In this document: positions 6,589-13,548 of the stretch, piece by piece
Numbering within the stretch: the stretch's first letter is position 1
Layout of the letters: the number at the start of each line of letters is the position of its first letter
Source: an uncultured Bacteroidales bacterium
Lineage (GTDB): Bacteria; Bacteroidota; Bacteroidia; Bacteroidales; Paludibacteraceae
Length of the DNA stretch: 13,548 nt
Assembly (NCBI GenBank): GCA_937907165.1
Contig: CALCUH010000175.1
Coordinates: forward strand, 1 to 13,548
Direction: 5' to 3'
The notes under the pieces: generated by a model
Database searches by the model: none
What the model was told of the DNA's origin: nothing
What the model saw: only the letters and a program-made list of their open reading frames with translations
Translations under genes and position numbers: made by a program

Positions 6589-7023
6589 TTATTCGACCGC
6601 CTTATAAAGACGGCTATTATTGGAATCGGTAATATCGACCATGACGCACTTCGTGCTATCCTTCTGCACGACGATACGCAAACGTTTTCCCTTCATATCA
6701 TAGCCGGACAAGCCAGCCGCGACATATTGGAAATCACTCACCTCAAGTTGTGCGGAATAAGGTTCTCCATTCAAGAAAAGCTCATAATTCTTAACGGTAA
6801 GAATTTGCTCAAGCGCGATGCTATCCGCAGGAACATATTTGAAACTATGGGCATGCAAATAGTCCCACATCTCTCCTTGATCCTTAAATGAGCCGGGCTG
6901 ATAGGTACCCGTCATGACTTCATTAGCATCACCGTTCCTCGATTTGTTCAATATCTGGGTGAAGAAAAAGATACCCAAACAGAGAGCCATCACAATAATC
7001 GAACCAATTTTTCTTTTATCCAT
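6589..7023 (-). CDS. Membrane-anchored small protein, function unknown
   Basis: A 144-aa protein starting at the ATG at 7021-7023 (MDKRKIGSIIVMALC). An in-frame TTG three codons earlier is a possible but less likely start. Residues about 5-25 form one hydrophobic segment after a basic N-terminus. The Cys inside it does not fit a lipobox, so this is a signal anchor or uncleaved signal sequence with the remaining ~115 residues in the periplasm. The soluble part has mixed alpha/beta character (YELFLNGEPYSAQLEVSDFQ, GKRLRIVVQKDSTKCVMVDI) and I do not recognise it. It starts 12 nt after the stop of the 1369-aa T9SS protein and is followed by a terminator, so the two form a pair. A role in handling or anchoring the large protein is possible but not shown. 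Confidence 0.75.
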   Translation of the reverse strand: MDKRKIGSIIVMALCLGIFFFTQILNKSRNGDANEVMTGTYQPGSFKDQGEMWDYLHAHSFKYVPADSIALEQILTVKNYELFLNGEPYSAQLEVSDFQYVAAGLSGYDMKGKRLRIVVQKDSTKCVMVDITDSNNSRLYKAVE

Positions 7024-7035
7024 AACGTACAATTT

Positions 7036-10000
7036 TTATTCTTTCAATATTTCCACCGTACCATGCTTCTCCTTGCCGCTCTTGAAACGTATGGTGTAGA
7101 GATAGACGCCAGCGTCGGCAGGCGCACCACGATAAGTGCCGTCCCATCCGTTATCGGAATGGCAGACAAGCAAACCATATCGGTCGTAAACGAATATCTC
7201 ATAATTCTCCATGAAGACATCATTGATACCATTACCATCGGAAGGCGTAAACGACGAAGGAATCTTCACGTCATCCTCGGCAAGCACATGCAGATGAAGC
7301 ACCACCATACTATCGCACCCATGTCCGTCCACGTAAGAAGTGTCGAAAGAATGGTCACCGTGGATCTCCAGCGGAGGCAAATCGAAATTCGCGTCACGAT
7401 ATGGCTCGTAATAGAGAACTGTGTCATAATAAATATACGGTTCAGGTTGGAAAGTCTTCAGTCTCAGTGCGATCACGCTATCGCAACGTGAAGAAGAAGT
7501 GAGCGTTCGGTAGTGGTAACTATACTCTTCGTCGTCGGCGACAAAATCGAAGCCGTTGCGTTGATAGCGCTCATCCTTACAGATAGAGTCAACCATAGAG
7601 ACCTGATAGACTGTATCCACTGTGAGCCCCAAAACATGGATGCGCAAACAACCGCCATCGGTAGAATCTTTCACCTCCCAATATTTCGTACCGACAGGCT
7701 GTAACGCCGCAATTAGGAAACCGTCCATCGCATAAGCCTCATTTTGGCAAACACGGGCGTACTGCGTATCACGAGGAGCCGGCAAGACGTTCAGTCTGAG
7801 ACACACGACGCTGTCACAGCCATTGCGATCGGAAAGCAAAACCGTGTCGCAATACACACCCGGAGACAAGGGACGCATATTAAAGCCATTCTCCTTATAC
7901 GACAAACCTAAACATATCGTATCCTGAACAAGCGCGGTATCGTTCCTCTGCAAAACGGACAAATTCAGCACTATCGTCTGGTCGCACTCCCCATTGTTCA
8001 CGATCGTGTCATATCTGCCAGCCACCGATTCTGAGAAGTACTCATCCTGATACTTCTCCCCCGCACAGATGGTGCGATTTAAGACGATAGGTTCTTCGCT
8101 CTTCACCACCAGCGTCCGCTCCAACTTAGTCGAGCAACTTCCGGTACTATTCTTTACGACAACGCTATAAGAAGAAGTCTCTTGCGGGAAAACAACCTGA
8201 GAGTCGGTTGTGTCTCCATTGTTCCACAAATAGGTCGAGGAGGAATCCAAATACTCCATATGATCTTCACAATAGACAAAGTCACGCATAGGGCAGACAA
8301 ACCATCCATGGCTCATATTATAGACTTTCGCGACTCCATAGCCCATAGAGAAAACACATGCGTTTTTGCCGTAACAATAGGTGGAAGTCCAACAATCTTT
8401 ATAAAGCAGCACATCAGAGACAACACGATAAAGCGTACTGTCTATAATGATGGAATTTGCGTAGAGATAGTTCATCTGGGCGACTGAAGGGATATACCAT
8501 CCATTGTCAAAATCGACTCTCCATGCCCAAGGGAAGATGGTCGAATCTCCCGCTTCCCTAATTTTCTTCGTGTTTTCATAGCCGGACCAATCACTCAAAA
8601 CATTGTAAAGGTTAGTACCCATACGTTTAAAAGGGAATGTGTCCGACATCGAGTGTTCTACGTTAAGCATCGGAATGGAATCGAAAGTTGGCATCGCCAC
8701 CATCGTTCCACGTCTACCGTCCCCATCGAGATGGCAGACAACCCCCTTGGATCCGTCTGGATTCTCAATCAGGTCGCCAAGCTTAACCGAAGGAGGAATC
8801 CATGAAGAAATCTTCTCCGTACGGACATGCCTAAAATGGAGGTATGTTTTCTTTGATAACGCCAATATAGAAAAATCGTAATCGATACAAATCACATTAG
8901 TTTCGTCAAACTCGGAACTAGACGCATAAGTTTCCCAAGAAGCGATTTCACCATTTGAGCCGCCAAAAAGCAGTTCTTCCCCTCCCACTTTTTTCAGTGA
9001 AGCGTTTACGATAGAATAAGAACCCAACAATCTACGTAACTCACCGATGGCAGGAATATACCATCCATTCTCCAAATCCGCATTCCACGCACTCGGATAT
9101 CGTAAACTATCACCAGAACTTCTCATCAACGATGTTTTGGCGAATCCATCCATGTCGGCAAGCAGATTACGTAGATAAAGCTGGTTTTCAATGCCAGGGA
9201 TATCCTCCAGCACAAAACTCCACGCACCGGGTTCCCCCTCTTCAAGTCCTACGATATAGGCGAATCCACGCTCGTAATCAATCGAATAGACCACGCCTTG
9301 CGCCATTTTTCCGGAATGGAGGTAGGAGTCGACGTCCATATAGGTCATATCGGAACAGAAGATATCACCGATTTTCACTTGGGGCTTCTCGCAGACACGG
9401 AGGACGGAATCTCCACCAAAAGTTTTCACGGAGAGCTTCACATAGGAGGAATCACAGAATAGCTTCTTGTCTGGATAGACTTCCAACTCAGCCTTCGGGT
9501 TAGACAAAACGTGAAGGGTCAAGACAATTGAGCTGTCGCAACCATAACGGGTTTTATAACTATACGTAGAGGTGAAAACCCCTGTCTTATTCTGCTTGCC
9601 TAAGTTGATTTCGCCCCGCACATAGTTCTCCCCTTCGCAGACCGTGTCGGAGAGCATGATATGGTAGGACATGCGCGGATGTACCGTAATCGGGACAGCG
9701 CTCGTTCCGCATCCGTTCTCTCCCACCAACGTCAATTCCACAGGCTTATCGTCCGTGAAATAGAGAACTATCTGAGAGGAATATTCACCGCGAACCACTT
9801 TCACGTTTTCAGGGTACTCCCACTTGTATTTGGAGAGGTTATCTTCCGTTTCGATGTAATACATGGTCATCTCGTCCGTACAAGGATTCAAATCTCCCAC
9901 GATTGAATTAGCGAGGTTTTTCGTCTCACTGACTGTCAGACGCAGACAAACCACACTATCACAAGTGCCCGGACGGCTAAAACGCAACGTGTCTTTCAGC

Positions 10001-11145
10001 ACACCGACTGGCGGACGGCTGATGTGGAATCCGTTCTCATCATAGTCCTCACCTTCGCATATCGAAGCCTCAATCGGATAGAAGGTTTGCAGGATGGTCA
10101 ACGACAAATCCACCTCCGACGAAGCGGAGCATGCGGTCGGACTGATCACCTCGTTGTGGTAACCGAATGTGCCCGCCTCCATCTGTGGAGGCAAGCTGAA
10201 ATGGTTCTTCTCGTATGATTCGCCTTGGCAGATCGTATCCGTCAAATGGTCGGTCACGATTTTAGTCGTGTCGGTGACGTAGGCGCTTTGGGTAAACTTA
10301 CAACCCGTCACGGAGGTCACCTCGCAATAGATATTCATATCCTTTCCCGAGAAAGTGCGGGTGGAGACGCGCGACGTGTCGCCATTGTCCCATCGATAAG
10401 TAGGGAAACCGGCAGGTGCCGCCAAGGTGAATGTGCCGCCGCCGCACACATCAAGTTCCAAACGATTGGGTGCGCATTCGGCCGTGAAATAGGCATAGCC
10501 GAAATGTCCTAATAGGAAACAGTCGTAGGTGATGAATTGAACCTGTACTTCCTGTCCGATGAAAGGGGACAAATCGAGTCCCACCTTCGTCCAATCACGC
10601 CAACGCACCATACCCGTGGGCGACATGTAATCCTGAAAGCCCTCCAAACCGGCGGATGCGGTCACATCATACTCGGAGCAGTCGTTCACGAGCTTGCCGT
10701 CTTTGTCGGTAATACGTATCACAAAGCGTGGCTGGAAAATAAAATCGTGGCCCGGGTCTTCCAAAACGACGGCGAAATTCACGAAGAGAAGCGAGTTGTC
10801 AGGATCCACGATGTAGTGGTAGACGAGCGCCTCCGACTCGCCTCCGATCTCATGGTTACCCAGACGGACGGACTTCACCTCTCCGTCGGGTATGTATTTG
10901 AGCTGATAACCCGTTAGCGAATCCTTTCCCTGCTTCTCATTGAGATGATGACGCTTATCGACCATTCCCAACGAGTCGAACGGATGGTCCATCATACCCG
11001 TGTATTTGTCCACATAAGATGCGGAGAGGTCCATGAAATCGGGACATCCGTTAAAGGGTTCAGCCAAGAGAGAAGTGAGACATCCAGCCATTATCGCAGC
11101 AAAAGCAGCACAACGACGAACGAATTTTCCCTCCCAACTTTTCAT
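7036..11145 (-). CDS. Large T9SS type-B surface protein with Cys repeats and paired WYIP modules
   Basis: A 1369-aa exported protein. Residues 1-28 are a signal peptide (WEGKFVRR, then a hydrophobic core ending near LLAEP). Residues about 30-225 are a beta-rich N-terminal domain with jelly-roll character (FVNFAVVLEDP, VGLDLSPFIGQEVQVQF). PKD/Ig-like units with YRWDNGDTS (250-258) and YLWNNGDTT (972-980) mark two further domains. Eight copies of a ~45-50-residue repeat with C.GE.Y..NGF near its start and GCDSVV.L.L.V at its end occur at 303-352, 359-407, 499-548, 1023-1066, 1074-1122, 1128-1177, 1185-1232 and 1239-1288. Between repeats 3 and 4 are two related modules (about 587-776 and 785-957). 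Residues 1293-1369 are the type-B sorting domain (IPSSFTPSDGNGINDVF, VYDRYG, NGWDGTYRG, AGVYLYTIRF), so the protein should cross the outer membrane through T9SS. An adhesive or structural role is inferred. Confidence 0.87.
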   Translation of the reverse strand: MKSWEGKFVRRCAAFAAIMAGCLTSLLAEPFNGCPDFMDLSASYVDKYTGMMDHPFDSLGMVDKRHHLNEKQGKDSLTGYQLKYIPDGEVKSVRLGNHEIGGESEALVYHYIVDPDNSLLFVNFAVVLEDPGHDFIFQPRFVIRITDKDGKLVNDCSEYDVTASAGLEGFQDYMSPTGMVRWRDWTKVGLDLSPFIGQEVQVQFITYDCFLLGHFGYAYFTAECAPNRLELDVCGGGTFTLAAPAGFPTYRWDNGDTSRVSTRTFSGKDMNIYCEVTSVTGCKFTQSAYVTDTTKIVTDHLTDTICQGESYEKNHFSLPPQMEAGTFGYHNEVISPTACSASSEVDLSLTILQTFYPIEASICEGEDYDENGFHISRPPVGVLKDTLRFSRPGTCDSVVCLRLTVSETKNLANSIVGDLNPCTDEMTMYYIETEDNLSKYKWEYPENVKVVRGEYSSQIVLYFTDDKPVELTLVGENGCGTSAVPITVHPRMSYHIMLSDTVCEGENYVRGEINLGKQNKTGVFTSTYSYKTRYGCDSSIVLTLHVLSNPKAELEVYPDKKLFCDSSYVKLSVKTFGGDSVLRVCEKPQVKIGDIFCSDMTYMDVDSYLHSGKMAQGVVYSIDYERGFAYIVGLEEGEPGAWSFVLEDIPGIENQLYLRNLLADMDGFAKTSLMRSSGDSLRYPSAWNADLENGWYIPAIGELRRLLGSYSIVNASLKKVGGEELLFGGSNGEIASWETYASSSEFDETNVICIDYDFSILALSKKTYLHFRHVRTEKISSWIPPSVKLGDLIENPDGSKGVVCHLDGDGRRGTMVAMPTFDSIPMLNVEHSMSDTFPFKRMGTNLYNVLSDWSGYENTKKIREAGDSTIFPWAWRVDFDNGWYIPSVAQMNYLYANSIIIDSTLYRVVSDVLLYKDCWTSTYCYGKNACVFSMGYGVAKVYNMSHGWFVCPMRDFVYCEDHMEYLDSSSTYLWNNGDTTDSQVVFPQETSSYSVVVKNSTGSCSTKLERTLVVKSEEPIVLNRTICAGEKYQDEYFSESVAGRYDTIVNNGECDQTIVLNLSVLQRNDTALVQDTICLGLSYKENGFNMRPLSPGVYCDTVLLSDRNGCDSVVCLRLNVLPAPRDTQYARVCQNEAYAMDGFLIAALQPVGTKYWEVKDSTDGGCLRIHVLGLTVDTVYQVSMVDSICKDERYQRNGFDFVADDEEYSYHYRTLTSSSRCDSVIALRLKTFQPEPYIYYDTVLYYEPYRDANFDLPPLEIHGDHSFDTSYVDGHGCDSMVVLHLHVLAEDDVKIPSSFTPSDGNGINDVFMENYEIFVYDRYGLLVCHSDNGWDGTYRGAPADAGVYLYTIRFKSGKEKHGTVEILKE
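7282..8079 (-). repeat. C-terminal cluster of five Cys-containing protein repeats
   Basis: This stretch encodes repeats 4-8 of the 1369-aa protein at about 7948-8079, 7780-7926, 7615-7764, 7450-7593 and 7282-7431. Each opens with a Cys plus acidic residues and Tyr (TICAGEKYQ, TICLGLSYKENGF, VCQNEAYAMDGF, SICKDERYQRNGF) and most close with a CDS.V.L.L segment. The last copy lacks the opening Cys (TVLYYEPYRDANF). Copies are divergent in sequence. Confidence 0.8.
8275..9387 (-). repeat. Duplicated WYIP module pair inside the type-B protein
   Basis: Two tandem modules (about 8818-9387 and 8275-8793) share the same order of landmarks. The entry is VKIGDIF or VKLGDLI, then GVV with Asp/Gly-rich strands. 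A central W-rich segment follows (SAWNADLENGWYIPAIGEL and WAWRVDFDNGWYIPSVAQM), then L(L)F or LLY with a TSTY or YASS turn, and the end is FRHVRT or FVCPMRDF. They resemble the DUF1566/Fib_succ-type modules of Bacteroidota and Fibrobacter surface proteins. The two are diverged, so the duplication is not recent. Confidence 0.65.
9502..10239 (-). repeat. N-terminal cluster of three Cys-containing protein repeats
   Basis: This stretch encodes repeats 1-3 of the 1369-aa protein at about 10090-10239, 9925-10071 and 9502-9651. Openings are TICQGESYEKNHF, SICEGEDYDENGF and TVCEGENYVRGEI; closings include TCDSVVCLRLTV and GCDSSIVLTLHV. A non-repeat beta domain with NGCGTSAVPITV separates copies 2 and 3. 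Confidence 0.75.
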
Positions 11146-11181
11146 AAAAAAAATGATTTTTAGTTTAATAATGATTATATG

Positions 11182-12210
11182 CTACAAATATATGCTTTTT
11201 AATTCATTTTTCGTCCTTTCCATCTTCTCAATTACACAATCGCACCATGCGTCGAACTCAGGATCGGGACGTTGACATTCTGGGTGGGTGAGCACATAAT
11301 CGATCGTCTGCTTCACACCCTTCGAGAAGGGCATATTAGGGATATAATCCGGGACGACCCTTTTCAGCTTCGTATTGTCGAAAACGACTGAGTTAGCTTT
11401 GTCACCTATGAGACTTCCCTCCAAGTCGTAGCGACCGACCGACGCCAAGAAATCGGAAGCGACATAGTATGGTTTCAACTCCACGCCCAAAACATTGGCG
11501 ATGCAAGCATATATCTGGTTCCACGTCAGCGTCTCGTCCGACGTGATCTGGAACGCCTCGCCTATCGCATGAGGATTGCCCAATAAGCCCACAAAACCTT
11601 TGGCAAAATCACTGTTGTGCGTCATGGTCCACAACGAGGTGCCGTCGCCTTGTATGATGACAGGCTTCCCCTCGATCATACGCTTCACCACCTGCCAACT
11701 ACCGTTCGCCCCGTGCACGCCCAACGGCACGGAACGCTCATCGTAGGTATGGCTGGGACGCACCACCGTAATCGGGAAACCCTCTTCACGGTATTTCTGA
11801 AAGAAGAACTCCTCGCAGGCGATCTTCTCCCTCGAATATTGCCAGTAAGGGTTCGCCAAGGTGGTTCCCTCCGTAATCACATAAGAAGAGAGCGGCTTAT
11901 GGTAAGCCGATGCGGAACTGATGAAAACGAACTGCTTCGTCACACCGGAGAACAAACGATAATCACGCTCAGCCTGTTCCTTGTGGAAGATGATGAAATC
12001 ACACACCACATCGAACTTCATCCCTTGGATTTTAGACTTCACGTCAGACTCGTCGTTCACGTCCGCCACTTTAATGAATCTCACATTGTCAGGAAGTTGA
12101 ACCGAACGATTGCCGCGGTTCAGAAGGAAAACGTCATGCCCTTCAGCAGCCAATTTCCGTGTGATGGCCATGCTGATGGTACCCGTTCCACCAATAAACA
12201 AAACATTCAT
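11182..12210 (-). CDS. Atypical extended SDR, NAD-dependent epimerase/dehydratase family
   Basis: A 342-aa cytoplasmic protein with an N-terminal Rossmann fold. The dinucleotide loop is GGTGTIS (7-13), followed by LLNRGNR (29-35), which suggests NADP(H) preference through the Arg residues. The active-site triad appears as FISSASAY (96-103) and Y125-SREK129. The central VVRPSHTYDER and EAFQITSDETLTWNQIY segments are typical of this branch, related to the epimerase-like proteins that also include plastid CSP41. The substrate is not determined; nucleotide-sugar or isoflavone-type reductions are the family's options. It starts 13 nt after the stop of the 62-aa basic protein and may share a transcript with it and the CCA-type enzyme. 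The C-terminal 45 residues are charged and extend beyond the core fold. Confidence 0.85.
   Translation of the reverse strand: MNVLFIGGTGTISMAITRKLAAEGHDVFLLNRGNRSVQLPDNVRFIKVADVNDESDVKSKIQGMKFDVVCDFIIFHKEQAERDYRLFSGVTKQFVFISSASAYHKPLSSYVITEGTTLANPYWQYSREKIACEEFFFQKYREEGFPITVVRPSHTYDERSVPLGVHGANGSWQVVKRMIEGKPVIIQGDGTSLWTMTHNSDFAKGFVGLLGNPHAIGEAFQITSDETLTWNQIYACIANVLGVELKPYYVASDFLASVGRYDLEGSLIGDKANSVVFDNTKLKRVVPDYIPNMPFSKGVKQTIDYVLTHPECQRPDPEFDAWCDCVIEKMERTKNELKSIYL
11185..11192 (-). promoter_or_regulatory. Candidate -7 box before the type-B surface protein gene
   Basis: TATATTTG on the minus strand fits TAnnTTTG and lies about 40 nt before the ATG at 11145. It overlaps the last codons of the SDR gene. 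No -33 element is evident, so read-through from the SDR gene is an equally good explanation of expression. Confidence 0.35.
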
Positions 12211-12223
12211 ACTTTAAAAAAAT

Positions 12224-12412
12224 TTATTTATGACGGTTGGCGCGTCTTCTCCTATACTCCGCCTTCATCTTCGCGGAACCGGAGCCGTGCGCCCCCTTGA
12301 TATACGAAGTCTTCTTGGCCTTGGTTTTCACCTTGCCATCCTTCTCGTTACCATTTTCCTCATACGATTTATGGAAAATCGCCCCATGTTCTATGATATG
12401 TTCAATATCCAT
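12224..12412 (-). CDS. 62-aa basic protein, function unknown
   Basis: A 62-codon frame starting at ATG (12410-12412). The N-terminal third is acidic and helical (MDIEHIIEHGAIFHKSYEEN). The remainder is rich in Lys and Arg, ending KMKAEYRRRRANRHK. Such a tail suggests nucleic-acid or ribosome binding, but I do not recognise a family. It lies in line between the CCA-type enzyme (35 nt upstream) and the SDR gene (13 nt downstream) on the same strand, and its spacing is that of a real operon gene. The antisense frames here are hydrophobic and look like shadows. Confidence is limited by the short length. Confidence 0.55.
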   Translation of the reverse strand: MDIEHIIEHGAIFHKSYEENGNEKDGKVKTKAKKTSYIKGAHGSGSAKMKAEYRRRRANRHK

Positions 12413-12447
12413 AAATATTTATATATTAATAAGTTATAAAAAAACAA

Positions 12448-13548
12448 TTAATTTTTAGGAGTCAATCCGAACTCCTTCGCCTTCTCCACCATGAACTTAT
12501 AGGCAGGCTCATATTCGTTCGGGATGACACCATCCAAGATAGCGTCCTTAATCGCTGTTTTGATGTCACCGATCACCCTGCAAGGAGTCAGATCGAAGAT
12601 ACGGATAATCTCCTCGCCAGAGATAGGCGGCTGGAAATTACGAACACGGTCCTTCTCCTCAATCTCCCTCAGTTTCTCACGGACGATGCGGAAATTATCA
12701 CGGAACTTACGCACCTTATCAGGATTCTTGGAAGTGATATCCGCGTCGCAAAGCGTCATCAAGGCGTCGATATCGTCGCCCGCGTCGAAGAGCAGACGGC
12801 GCACCGCGGAATCCGTCACCGTATCCTCCACCAAAGAGATGGGACGCATGTGCAGCTCTACCATCTTCTGGACGAACTTCATGTGCTCGTTCAACGGAAG
12901 CTTCATGCGGTTGAAAATCTTAGGAATCATCTTCGCACCCACATAGTTGTGGTTATGGAAAGTCCAGCCAATACGGTTATCCCACTTCTTCGTGACAGGC
13001 TTCGCCACGTCATGGAAAAGCGCAGCCCAACGCAACCAGAGGTCGTCGGAGTTCTCAGCCACCGTGTCAAGCACCTGCAACGTATGCAAGAAATTATCCT
13101 TATGACCATGTCCCGACTTCTCCTCCACGCCGCAGAGATTATGGATTTCAGGCATGATAAGCTCCAGCAAGCCACAACGCTCCAGCAAGTCTATGCCCAC
13201 GGAAGGGCGCGGGGAAGCCATCATCTTATTGAGTTCGTCGACGATACGCTCTTTGGAGATGATGGAGATACGCTCCTTCATACGGACGATCGCATCGAAA
13301 GTATCGGAGTCGATGAAGAAACGGAGCTGCGTGGCGAAACGGATGCAGCGCATCATGCGGAGAGGGTCGTCGCTGAAGGTGATGTCGGGATCGAGCGGCG
13401 TGCGGATGATCATGTTACGGATATCCTCCTTACCGCCGAACGGGTCCACCAATTCGCCGAAACGGTCACCATTAAGGCACAAAGCCAATGCATTGATGGT
13501 AAAGTCACGGCGGTTCTGGTCGTCCTCGAGCGTACCGTCCTCCACTAT
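12448..13548 (-). CDS. cca: CCA-adding / poly(A) polymerase-family nucleotidyltransferase with HD domain (5' end outside window)
   Basis: The frame is open to the right edge, so the N-terminus with the GS..D.D catalytic segment is outside the window. The visible part starts in the nucleotidyltransferase domain: VEDGTLEDDQNRRDFTINAL and LVDPFGGKEDIRNMIIRTP, with the RRDFTINA motif of class II tRNA nucleotidyltransferases, followed by DDPLRMMRCIRFATQL. An HD phosphohydrolase domain comes next: GHGHKDNFLHTLQVLD with a metal-type His, and the ALFHDVAKP motif (His-Asp). An alpha-helical tail completes it. The family adds or repairs CCA on tRNA 3' ends; members with HD domains can also remove phosphates at the CCA end. 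The codon at 13543-13545 is GTG within the domain, not a start. It heads the segment with the 62-aa gene and the SDR gene. Confidence 0.9.
   Translation of the reverse strand: MVEDGTLEDDQNRRDFTINALALCLNGDRFGELVDPFGGKEDIRNMIIRTPLDPDITFSDDPLRMMRCIRFATQLRFFIDSDTFDAIVRMKERISIISKERIVDELNKMMASPRPSVGIDLLERCGLLELIMPEIHNLCGVEEKSGHGHKDNFLHTLQVLDTVAENSDDLWLRWAALFHDVAKPVTKKWDNRIGWTFHNHNYVGAKMIPKIFNRMKLPLNEHMKFVQKMVELHMRPISLVEDTVTDSAVRRLLFDAGDDIDALMTLCDADITSKNPDKVRKFRDNFRIVREKLREIEEKDRVRNFQPPISGEEIIRIFDLTPCRVIGDIKTAIKDAILDGVIPNEYEPAYKFMVEKAKEFGLTPKN

Noticed and set aside
6589..7032. A start at 7032 for the membrane-anchored protein
   Set aside because: That codon is TTG; an ATG three codons downstream (7021-7023) gives the same membrane segment with a normal basic N-terminus.
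13543..13545. A GTG start for the CCA-type enzyme
   Set aside because: The frame continues upstream to the window edge and the GTG is a valine inside the conserved nucleotidyltransferase domain.

Overview
The window looks like chromosomal DNA of a Bacteroidales bacterium (phylum Bacteroidota). The evidence is two cell-surface proteins ending in type IX secretion system (T9SS) sorting domains, one type A and one type B, a DUF4293 membrane protein, a C-terminal piece of a Bacteroidota-type M49 dipeptidyl peptidase III, TAnnTTTG promoter boxes, and A-rich leaders in place of clear Shine-Dalgarno sites. GC is moderate. Every intact gene lies on the minus strand; the one plus-strand gene is a broken aldo/keto reductase at the left end.

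Layout, left to right. (1) 1-984: two broken genes joined head to head, the C-terminal part of an M49 peptidase (minus) and an N-terminally truncated YghZ-like aldo/keto reductase (plus). Both lose their 5' ends at the same point near 247-264, on the palindrome ATCGCGAT. This is a rearrangement or an assembly chimera. (2) 1124-3004: a 46-aa peptide gene (1184-1324) and a 518-aa secreted T9SS type-A substrate, with hairpins and a candidate promoter. (3) 3173-6494: a compact five-gene transcription unit read right to left: iorB, a DUF4293 membrane protein, a GNAT acetyltransferase, a PLP aminotransferase and a 79-aa membrane protein. A -7 box precedes it and a strong terminator follows it. (4) 6512-11192: a 1369-aa multidomain T9SS type-B surface protein followed 12 nt later by a small membrane-anchored protein, then a terminator. 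(5) 11182-13548: a CCA-adding/poly(A) polymerase-family nucleotidyltransferase cut by the window edge, a 62-aa basic protein, and an atypical extended SDR (NAD-dependent epimerase family).

How the genes may work together. IorB and the aminotransferase share a unit and could catalyse consecutive steps of aromatic amino-acid breakdown: transamination to an aryl-pyruvate, then ferredoxin-linked oxidative decarboxylation to an aryl-acyl-CoA. The partner subunit IorA is not in the window. The type-B protein is probably a surface or matrix protein built from eight copies of a roughly 45-50-residue Cys-containing repeat around a duplicated pair of WYIP modules. I see no tRNA, rRNA, CRISPR array, insertion sequence or phage gene. 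I do not see a clear new defence or biosynthetic system. The strangest items are the double-truncation junction, the 46-aa peptide, iorB without iorA, and the mosaic type-B surface protein.
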